DNA from: an uncultured Lacinutrix sp.
Lineage (GTDB): Bacteria; Bacteroidota; Bacteroidia; Flavobacteriales; Flavobacteriaceae
Length of the DNA: 14,377 nucleotides
Direction of reading: 5' to 3'
Assembly: GCA_937916035.1 (NCBI GenBank)
Contig: CALGIH010000374.1
Span: 1-14,377, forward strand
In this document: one piece after another, positions 7,993 to 14,377 of the stretch
Layout of the letters: each line of letters starts with the position of its first letter
Position numbering within the stretch: the first letter of the stretch is position 1
Notes under the pieces: model-generated
Seen by the model: the letters and a program-made list of their open reading frames with translations, nothing else
What the model was told of the DNA's origin: nothing
The model's database searches: none
Made by a program: the position numbers and the translations under genes

Positions 7993-9786
7993 TTAGTGCT
8001 GTGATTCTTCTTCTCCTTCTTTTAAAGGAATGTTTTGTGGTACAAAATCATCATCATGACCAGGTTTACTATAATCATAAGACCAACGATATACATGAGG
8101 AATTTCGCCTTCCCAGTTTCCATGAATATGTTTTATTGGAGCAGTCCATTCTAATGTTGTAGATCTCCATGGGTTTTGAACTGTTTTCTTTCCGAAGAAA
8201 ATACTTCCAAAGAAATTATATAAATAGAGTATTTGAACAACTCCACCAATTAATGCGAAAATAGTTATGATAACATTTACATCATTTAAATCATCAAATA
8301 ACGGAAAATTAGTATTGGTGTAATAACGACGTGGTAAACCTGCCATTCCTATAAAATGCATTGGGAAGAATACACCATAAGCACAAATTGCAGTTATCCA
8401 GAAATGGATATACCCTAAATTTTTATTAAGCATTCTACCAAACATTTTTGGATACCAATGGTAAATACCTGCGAACATACCATACAATGCTGAGATACCC
8501 ATTACTAAGTGGAAATGAGCAATAACAAAGTAAGTATCATGTACATTAATATCTAAAGCGCTATCTCCAAGAATAATTCCGGTTAAACCTCCTGTAATAA
8601 ACGTTGATACAAAACCAATAGAAAATAACATCGCAGGATTCATCTGTAAATTTCCTTTCCAGAGCGTTGTAATCCAGTTGAAAGCCTTCACTGCTGACGG
8701 AATTGCAATAAGCAAGGTTGTAAATGTAAACACAGACCCTAGGAATGGATTCATTCCAGAAATGAACATATGGTGTCCCCAAACAATTGTTGATAGGAAC
8801 GCAATTGCTAAAATTGAAACAATCATTGCACGATATCCAAATATTGGTTTACGTGAATTTGTTGCCATAATTTCGGAAACAAGTCCCATTGCTGGTAATA
8901 TTACAATATATACTTCTGGATGTCCTAAGAACCAGAATAAGTGTTCAAACAAAACAGGCGATCCTCCTTGATAATGGAGTACTTCACCTTGAATAAAAAT
9001 ATCTGATAAGAAGAATGATGTTCCAAAACTTCTATCCATAATTAATAACAAAGCAGCAGATAAAAGTACTGGGAATGATACTACACCAATTACTGCTGTA
9101 ATAAAAAATGCCCAGATAGTTAGTGGAAGTCTTGTCATAGACATTCCTTTTGTACGTAAATTTAATACTGTTACAATGTAGTTTAATGATCCTAATAATG
9201 ACGAAGCTATAAATATTGCCATAGACACTAACCATAGTGTCATTCCCATTCCTGAACCTCCTTGTGCCATTGGCAATGCACTTAATGGCGGATATATAGT
9301 CCATCCTGCTGCTGCTGGTCCAGCTTCAACAAACAATGAAATAACCATGATGACACTTGATACGAAGAACATCCAATATGATACCATATTAAGAAATCCT
9401 GATGCCATATCTCGTGCTCCAATTTGCAACGGAATTAATAGGTTACTAAAAGTACCACTCAATCCTGCTGTTAACACAAAGAATACCATGATCGTACCAT
9501 GTATGGTCACTAATGCTAGATAGATGTCAGCATCCATAACGCCATCTGGTGCCCATTTACCTAGGAGTGCTTCAAATAACACATTAGGCTCTTCAGGCCA
9601 TGCTATTTGCAAACGCATCATCATAGACATTAAAACTCCAATAACTCCCATAATAGTACCTGTAATTAGGTACTGTTTTGCAATCATTTTATGATCTTGA
9701 CTAAATATATATTTAGTTACAAAAGTTTCTTTATGATGATGATGTCCGTGATCGTCGTCGTCGTGAGTATCTGCGTGTGCTGACAT
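7993..9786 (-). CDS. coxA: Cytochrome c oxidase subunit I (aa3-type)
   Basis: This is the catalytic subunit of the terminal oxidase, reducing O2 to water and pumping protons across the inner membrane. It has 597 residues and about 12 transmembrane helices. Low-spin heme a is held by His96 (TIHGTIMVFF) and His426, heme a3 by His424 (HDTYFVIAHFHLVMG), and CuB by His289, His338 and His339 (GHPEVY, WGHHMF); Tyr293 is the cross-linked tyrosine position. Glu291 in HPEVY, Asp126 in IGARDM and Lys367 in AIPSAVKAFNWI mark intact D- and K-channels, placing it in the A1 group. The N-terminus is unusual: seven His and five Asp in the first 18 residues. It is the last gene of the operon, 33 bases after coxB. 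Subunit III is not encoded in the window. Confidence 0.97.
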   Translation of the reverse strand: MSAHADTHDDDDHGHHHHKETFVTKYIFSQDHKMIAKQYLITGTIMGVIGVLMSMMMRLQIAWPEEPNVLFEALLGKWAPDGVMDADIYLALVTIHGTIMVFFVLTAGLSGTFSNLLIPLQIGARDMASGFLNMVSYWMFFVSSVIMVISLFVEAGPAAAGWTIYPPLSALPMAQGGSGMGMTLWLVSMAIFIASSLLGSLNYIVTVLNLRTKGMSMTRLPLTIWAFFITAVIGVVSFPVLLSAALLLIMDRSFGTSFFLSDIFIQGEVLHYQGGSPVLFEHLFWFLGHPEVYIVILPAMGLVSEIMATNSRKPIFGYRAMIVSILAIAFLSTIVWGHHMFISGMNPFLGSVFTFTTLLIAIPSAVKAFNWITTLWKGNLQMNPAMLFSIGFVSTFITGGLTGIILGDSALDINVHDTYFVIAHFHLVMGISALYGMFAGIYHWYPKMFGRMLNKNLGYIHFWITAICAYGVFFPMHFIGMAGLPRRYYTNTNFPLFDDLNDVNVIITIFALIGGVVQILYLYNFFGSIFFGKKTVQNPWRSTTLEWTAPIKHIHGNWEGEIPHVYRWSYDYSKPGHDDDFVPQNIPLKEGEEESQH

Positions 9787-9819
9787 AATCTATATATAAT
9801 TTTTTAAAATCTTAATTAA

Positions 9820-10884
9820 TTAATTTTGAACTAAAGAATTCTTGAACGTTTTTTGTTCTTTCAACCAAGCATTATACTCTTCTTCAGTTTCTACAATAAT
9901 CTTCATTTGCATATTGTAATGAGACTTCCCACAAATTTTATTACATAATAATAAGTAATCAAATTCATATCTTACATCTTGTCCTCTTGCCTCAATCTCC
10001 ACTTTATTACCTAATCTAATTTTATTAATTCTAGCAACTTTATCAATGATGTCAGGATTCTGACGCATTTCAGCTGTCGTTACTGTTGGCGTAAAACCAA
10101 ATTGAGTAATCATCCCAGGAACACAATTCATCTGTGCTCTAAAGTGTGGCATGTAAGCTGAATGTAATACGTCTTGTGAACGCATTTTAAACAATATTTT
10201 TCTTCCTACAGGTAAATGCAATTCTGTTGCAATAATATCATCTTGTGCATTCGGATCAGACTCATCCAATCCTAAAATATTGGCATTATCAAGGTTTATT
10301 AACCTCACATTAGCTTCACCTAATACATTATCATCTCCTCCGTATCTTGCTTTCCAGTTGAATTGCTGTGCATATAACTCAACCACAATGGTATCATCGT
10401 CTTGCTCAACATTCATGATATCAGACCAAGTAAATAATCCATAAATGATTAACCCTGCTAATACAATTACAGGAATGATTGTCCAGATAAACTCAAGTTT
10501 ATCGTTATCAGCATAAAACAAAGCTTTTCTTCCTTTTTCGCCTTTATACTTGTAAGCGAAATAGTGTAGTAAAAACTGTGTAATTGTTTGAACAACGAAG
10601 ATGAGAGCCATTGAGATAATCATTAAGTTATCTAACCCTGGACCATGTTCTGATGCCGAATTTGACATTAATGGTAAATCTCCCCATAACACAAAACAGA
10701 CAATAGTGATTACATATATAAATACTAAAAATCCTAGCATTAAATATGCATTCAATTTGTTGTCTTTGTCATTAGCTACTTGTGCATTTTCATTATTAGC
10801 ATTGGCCAAATCAAAGATTTTTACCATTTGCCAAATTGCAACTGTAATAAATACTAAAACTATAATTGTTAATAAAGCAGTCAT
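9820..10884 (-). CDS. coxB: Cytochrome c oxidase subunit II (CuA subunit) with extra N-terminal membrane segments
   Basis: Subunit II accepts electrons at a dinuclear CuA centre in a periplasmic cupredoxin domain and passes them to CoxA. It has 354 residues. Four hydrophobic segments are seen (about 1-23, 46-68, 87-108 and 133-152); the last two are the canonical hairpin and the first two are an extension. The aromatic patch before the cupredoxin domain reads YAQQFNWKARY (171-181). CuA ligands are His241 (VLHSAYMPHF), Cys314, Cys318, His322 and Met325 (CNKICGKSHYNMQM). In the loop, the position that is Glu in the canonical C-x-E-x-C (bovine Glu198) is Lys316 here. No fused cytochrome c domain is present, consistent with electrons coming directly from alternative complex III. 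Spacing is 23 bases from actF and 33 bases to coxA. Confidence 0.96.
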   Translation of the reverse strand: MTALLTIIVLVFITVAIWQMVKIFDLANANNENAQVANDKDNKLNAYLMLGFLVFIYVITIVCFVLWGDLPLMSNSASEHGPGLDNLMIISMALIFVVQTITQFLLHYFAYKYKGEKGRKALFYADNDKLEFIWTIIPVIVLAGLIIYGLFTWSDIMNVEQDDDTIVVELYAQQFNWKARYGGDDNVLGEANVRLINLDNANILGLDESDPNAQDDIIATELHLPVGRKILFKMRSQDVLHSAYMPHFRAQMNCVPGMITQFGFTPTVTTAEMRQNPDIIDKVARINKIRLGNKVEIEARGQDVRYEFDYLLLCNKICGKSHYNMQMKIIVETEEEYNAWLKEQKTFKNSLVQN

Positions 10885-10907
10885 TGTTATATCTCTTCTT
10901 TATTTAA

Positions 10908-12266
10908 TTAATAATGAAAATGTTCACTTTCTTTAATAAACGGATTTCCTTTTGCTAGTAATGGTGCCTTTGAAAGCGAGTAAAATACTATTAAAATGAA
11001 TAATCCTGAAAATAATGCGACAGCACTTAATTCTGGTAAGCCAATTGCCCATCTATCTCCAACCGTCGCTGGCATAATCATATTAAATACATCTACATAA
11101 TGTCCCATAAGTATTACGATTCCTGCCATAACAATAAACCATGGAATACGTTTATAATCACTGTTCATTAAAACTAAGAATGGAAAAACAAAATTCATAA
11201 TTAACATTCCAAAGAATGGTAGTTTATAATCTTCAATTCTTGTTACAAAATATGTCACTTCTTCTGGAATATTAGCATACCAAATTAACATGAACTGAGA
11301 GAACCATAAATATGTCCAGAAAATACTAATAGCAAACATAAATTTTGCTAAATCATGCATGTGACTATCATTCACAAACTCCAACAAACCTTTCGATTTC
11401 AAATAAATAGTAATTAATGCAATTACTGTAATACCACTTACAAACATACTAGCAAATACATACCATCCAAATAATGTAGAGAACCAGTGAGGATCTACAC
11501 TCATTATCCAGTCCCAAGACATTATTGATTCTGTGTAAATATAAAACACTAAGAACGCTGCCGAAATACGGAAGTTTTTCTTAAAGTTTCTATTGTCATT
11601 TATATCTGCATTATCTTGAGCAAGTGAGAATTTTCTAGAAAAATATCTATAAGCACTCCAACCTCCAATAAAAATTAATCCGCGAATAGTAAACCAAGTT
11701 GTATTTAACCAATCAGATTTATTTTGAAGAAGTTCATCATGTGCGACTACTTCTGGATCCATCCAAATAAAGATGTGTGGTCCTGCCCAAAGTGCAATAG
11801 CTAAAACTATTAATGCTCCTGGCAATAAATAATACGTAATAGCTTCCATTACTCTAAATAATACTGGTGACCAACCTGCTTGTGAAGCATATTGAATTGC
11901 ATAAAAAGCTAAGGCTCCAAGTGCAATCATCATAAAGAAGAACGCCGCAACATAAAGTGCAGAATAAGGTCTATTATGAATCTGATGCATTACATGTTCT
12001 GCATGCTCATCATGACCTTCAGCTGCATCAGCATGCGTTGCTTCAGCATCATGAGAATTAGTTGTTGCTTCGTGGCTTTCTTCAGCTACAGCGTGTGTAT
12101 CTGCTACTTCACCATGACCTCCTCCACTAGAAGCTTCTTCAGCTAGCATTGTCTTTACTTCATCTAAAGACACATGTGATGCCGAATATGAATAAAACCA
12201 TCCTAATGCTCCTAAAAGCACCAATGTTACTGAAAATATTTTTAATCTATTTGATAACGTGTACAT
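10908..12266 (-). CDS. actF: Alternative complex III subunit ActF (membrane subunit)
   Basis: ActF is an integral membrane subunit of alternative complex III, the menaquinol:cytochrome c oxidoreductase that replaces bc1 in many Bacteroidota. It is distantly related to the NrfD-like subunit ActC. The 452-residue protein has about ten hydrophobic segments (near 8-28, 101-125, 140-162, 190-208, 232-250, 264-287, 309-330, 350-368, 374-394, 412-430). Typical motifs include TESIMSWDWIMSVDPHWFST (245-264) and FSQFMLIWYANIPEE (322-336). Between the first and second segments, residues 43-98 form a low-complexity loop rich in His, Ala, Glu and Asp, with nine His between 51 and 97. The gene is 31 bases after actE and 23 bases before coxB, fitting an ACIII-aa3 supercomplex operon. 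Confidence 0.94.
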   Translation of the reverse strand: MYTLSNRLKIFSVTLVLLGALGWFYSYSASHVSLDEVKTMLAEEASSGGGHGEVADTHAVAEESHEATTNSHDAEATHADAAEGHDEHAEHVMHQIHNRPYSALYVAAFFFMMIALGALAFYAIQYASQAGWSPVLFRVMEAITYYLLPGALIVLAIALWAGPHIFIWMDPEVVAHDELLQNKSDWLNTTWFTIRGLIFIGGWSAYRYFSRKFSLAQDNADINDNRNFKKNFRISAAFLVFYIYTESIMSWDWIMSVDPHWFSTLFGWYVFASMFVSGITVIALITIYLKSKGLLEFVNDSHMHDLAKFMFAISIFWTYLWFSQFMLIWYANIPEEVTYFVTRIEDYKLPFFGMLIMNFVFPFLVLMNSDYKRIPWFIVMAGIVILMGHYVDVFNMIMPATVGDRWAIGLPELSAVALFSGLFILIVFYSLSKAPLLAKGNPFIKESEHFHY

Positions 12267-12297
12267 ATGAATCTGTAATAATCTTTATCTAATATTC

Positions 12298-12855
12298 TTA
12301 TTTCTCTAAATCGGATTTTAACTTAAGTACATAAGCTACAACTTGCCAACGCTCTTCCTCGTTTAGTTGACCCGCATAAGAACCCATTGCGTTCTTACCA
12401 TAGTAAATTGTATGATAAATGCTTCCTTCGTTAATGGCTCTTGCTACATCTGCATAACTTGGTATACCCAGTATTTTTTCTCGTTTCACTAAATTTCCTT
12501 GACCATCACCTTTATTTCCATGACAAATTCCGCAATAAATATCGTATAATTCTTTACCTGTTGCCAAATCTACTTGCGTTGAATCTAATGGATTCATCAA
12601 TGCAGCTTTAGCTCTTAAGTACTCTTCGTTTGAATTACCATAATCAAATAAAGTGTATCCACGAGCTATTGTGCCTTCAGCTGGTAACATAGCTGATTGT
12701 TCTCCCGGAAAAACATCATACTCTCCGTAAGTTTCATAGCCTACAGGTACATACATATTTGGCATAAACTGATAGTTTGGTCTTGAGTCCTTTTTACATG
12801 ACACAACGACTATCATTAATATTACAACTCCTATTATTTTAAGTAAGCCTTTCAT
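12298..12855 (-). CDS. actE: Alternative complex III subunit ActE, monoheme cytochrome c lipoprotein
   Basis: ActE is the periplasm-facing c-type cytochrome of alternative complex III and the likely electron exit towards the oxidase CuA site. The 185-residue precursor has a lipoprotein signal with lipobox VVSC, so Cys20 should be lipidated after cleavage, tethering it to the membrane. One heme c motif, CGICH (Cys108, Cys111, His112), is followed by the GNKGDGQGN stretch usual in class I cytochromes. Met157 in GKNAMGSYAGQL is the probable sixth ligand, and a C-terminal helix (EEERWQVVAYVLKL, 166-179) completes the fold. The N-terminal portion up to about 95 is an ACIII-specific extension. The gene starts 2 bases after the actD stop, so translation is probably coupled. 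Confidence 0.95.
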   Translation of the reverse strand: MKGLLKIIGVVILMIVVVSCKKDSRPNYQFMPNMYVPVGYETYGEYDVFPGEQSAMLPAEGTIARGYTLFDYGNSNEEYLRAKAALMNPLDSTQVDLATGKELYDIYCGICHGNKGDGQGNLVKREKILGIPSYADVARAINEGSIYHTIYYGKNAMGSYAGQLNEEERWQVVAYVLKLKSDLEK

Positions 12856-12857
12856 AT

Positions 12858-13391
12858 CTAATGTGCTTCTTTATCTACGATGTTAATTTCTACTGCTCCT
12901 GTATCAGCAAGAAGCGCTTGCAAATCATTTATGCTTCCATGAACTGGTATTTCCATTAAAAAATGATCATCTGTTGTTCTTGGGTCAGGATTTTCAGCTT
13001 TTTTAAATGGCCACATTCTACTTCTTAAATAAAACGTAATTACCATTAAATGTGCTGCAAAAAATACAGTCATCTCAAACATGATTGGTACAAATGCTGG
13101 CATATTTTCTATATAACTAAAACTTGGTTTACCACCAATATCTTGAGGCCAGTCATCAATCATTATAAAATTCATCATCACAATTGCGACTGTTAAACCA
13201 ACACATCCATACATAAATGCTGCAATTGCAATTCTTGTTGGAGCTAATCCCATAGCTTTGTCTAATCCATGGACTGGGAAAGGTGTATACACCTCTTCAA
13301 TATGATATTTAGCAGCCTTCACTTTTTTAACAGCAGCCATTAAAACATCATCATCTGTATATATAGCGTGAATTACTTTAGAAGTTTCCAT
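12858..13391 (-). CDS. actD: Alternative complex III subunit ActD (DUF3341 family)
   Basis: ActD is a small membrane subunit that packs beside ActC in alternative complex III; it carries no cofactor. The 177-residue protein has an N-terminal cytoplasmic domain with the family motif VYTPFPVHGLDKAMGL (34-49). Two transmembrane helices follow (about 52-77 and 98-122), and then a basic turn (RSRMWPFKK) and a cytoplasmic tail. Structural support of the quinol-oxidising membrane unit is the known role; no catalytic residues are evident. It lies 3 bases after actC and 2 bases before actE. Confidence 0.93.
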   Translation of the reverse strand: METSKVIHAIYTDDDVLMAAVKKVKAAKYHIEEVYTPFPVHGLDKAMGLAPTRIAIAAFMYGCVGLTVAIVMMNFIMIDDWPQDIGGKPSFSYIENMPAFVPIMFEMTVFFAAHLMVITFYLRSRMWPFKKAENPDPRTTDDHFLMEIPVHGSINDLQALLADTGAVEINIVDKEAH

Positions 13392-13394
13392 ATG

Positions 13395-14377
13395 CTACTT
13401 TTCGTTTTTAGATTTATCAGATGTTCTTGCATCTGATCCTGTCCCTACTAAACTCTTACCTGCTTCTCTAATTTTCTTATATCGCTCACCTGAAGATTTT
13501 AAAATCGTTTTAACTTCAGCTTGCGCTATTACTGGGAATGTTCTTGCATACAATAAGAATAGTACAAAAAAGAATCCTATTGTTCCAATAAATATTCCAA
13601 TGTCAACAAATGTAGGTGAGAACATTGACCAAGATGATGGTAAATAATCTCTATGTAACGATGTTACAATAATTACAAAACGCTCAAACCACATTCCTAT
13701 GTTCACTACAATTGAAATAAAGAATGAGAACATGATACTTGTTCTTAATTTCTTGAACCACATAAATTGTGGTGAGAAAACATTACAAGACATCATCATC
13801 CAATAAGCCCAAGCATAAGGTCCTGTTGCTCTATTTAAGAATGCATATTGTTCAAACTCAACACCTGAATACCAGGCAATAAACAACTCAGTTATATAAG
13901 CTACACCAACAATAGAACCAGTTAACATAATAACAATGTTCATTAACTCAATATGTTGAACTGTAATATAATCTTCTAAACTACACACTTTTCTCATAAT
14001 GATAAGAAGTGTGTTTACCATTGCAAAACCAGAGAAAATCGCACCAGCAACGAAGTATGGAGGAAATATAGTTGTATGCCATCCAGGAATTACTGACGTT
14101 GCAAAGTCCATAGATACAATTGTATGTACAGAAAGTACTAAAGGTGTCGCTAAACCAGCAAGCACTAATGATACTTCTTCAAAACGTTGCCAATCTTTTG
14201 CTCTACCAGTCCAACCAAAACTTAATAATGAATATATTTTCTTTTGAAAAGGTCTTACAGCTCTATCGCGAATCATTGCAAAATCAGGAAGTAAGCCTGT
14301 CCACCAGAAAACTAGAGACACAGATAAATACGTAGAAATTGCAAATACATCCCAAAGTAATGGTGAGTTAAAGTTAA
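13395..14377 (-). CDS. actC: Alternative complex III subunit ActC, NrfD-like membrane subunit (C-terminal part, cut by window edge)
   Basis: ActC is the NrfD/PsrC-type subunit where menaquinol is oxidised in alternative complex III. The frame stays open to the right edge ([20 protein letters not shown] and onward), so a start at the internal GTG near 14321 is rejected: that codon lies inside a conserved transmembrane helix. About 326 codons are visible, probably some two thirds to 70 per cent of the protein, and contain seven hydrophobic segments. Family-typical stretches include [28 protein letters not shown] and [15 protein letters not shown]. The tail ([18 protein letters not shown] and onward) is cytoplasmic and charged. 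The gene precedes actD by 3 bases; actA and actB are expected just outside the window. Confidence 0.94.
   Translation of the reverse strand, partial: NFNSPLLWDVFAISTYLSVSLVFWWTGLLPDFAMIRDRAVRPFQKKIYSLLSFGWTGRAKDWQRFEEVSLVLAGLATPLVLSVHTIVSMDFATSVIPGWHTTIFPPYFVAGAIFSGFAMVNTLLIIMRKVCSLEDYITVQHIELMNIVIMLTGSIVGVAYITELFIAWYSGVEFEQYAFLNRATGPYAWAYWMMMSCNVFSPQFMWFKKLRTSIMFSFFISIVVNIGMWFERFVIIVTSLHRDYLPSSWSMFSPTFVDIGIFIGTIGFFFVLFLLYARTFPVIAQAEVKTILKSSGERYKKIREAGKSLVGTGSDARTSDKSKNEK

Noticed and set aside
8561..9304. Frames of 73-97 codons on both strands inside coxA
   Set aside because: CoxA is intact and full length with all heme and copper ligands, so these alternative frames are shadows. They do not indicate a frameshift or a nested gene.
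14319..14321. GTG as the actual start of actC
   Set aside because: The frame continues upstream to the window edge with family-typical sequence ([14 protein letters not shown]), so the gene is truncated by the window and not short.
13999..14335. Plus-strand frames opposite actC
   Set aside because: The minus strand encodes recognisable ActC throughout; the plus-strand frames are compositional.
1..14377. CRISPR arrays, prophage, insertion sequence, toxin-antitoxin or other defence system
   Set aside because: No regularly spaced repeats, transposase, integrase or nuclease-like reading frame was seen; almost all bases belong to conserved housekeeping or respiratory genes.

Overview
The window comes from an AT-rich genome of the family Flavobacteriaceae (phylum Bacteroidota). 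The evidence is the sprA gliding/type IX secretion gene, the alternative complex III (act) genes placed directly upstream of coxB and coxA, promoter-like TAnnTTTG boxes, and the absence of clear Shine-Dalgarno sequences. The genus cannot be resolved from the sequence alone. All twelve protein genes lie on the minus strand, so genes are read from high to low coordinates. Two genes are cut by the window edges: actC at the right and sprA at the left.

Right part (14377 to about 7910): actC (partial), actD, actE, actF, coxB and coxA form a tightly packed respiratory operon. ActC-F belong to alternative complex III, which oxidises menaquinol and passes electrons through c-type hemes to the attached aa3-type cytochrome c oxidase. 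CoxB carries the CuA site and CoxA carries heme a, heme a3 and CuB. The upstream subunits ActA and ActB, and oxidase subunit III, are not in view. The operon ends in two consecutive hairpins; the second has the form of an intrinsic terminator.

Middle (7910 to 4433): a 212-base gap, the longest non-coding stretch, holds two REP-like palindromes besides those hairpins. After it come ruvB (Holliday junction helicase motor), a stand-alone cytochrome P450 of unknown substrate, and queG (epoxyqueuosine reductase). The P450 and queG overlap by four bases. A degenerate relative of one palindrome lies between ruvB and the P450.

Left part (4432 to 1): maeB (malic enzyme fused to a phosphotransacetylase-like domain) has its own promoter-like sequence. 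It is followed by ruvA (Holliday junction recognition subunit, partner of RuvB but about 4.7 kb away) and the N-terminal fifth or so of sprA, which appears to start at a TTG codon five bases after ruvA stops.

Overall this is conserved housekeeping and respiratory chromosome. I see no phage, transposase, tRNA, rRNA, CRISPR array or defence system, and no convincing undescribed system. The points most worth checking are the REP-like palindromes around ruvB (one sits 6 bases from its start codon), the Glu-to-Lys change in the CuA loop of CoxB, the His-rich segments of ActF and CoxA, and the P450 coupled to queG.
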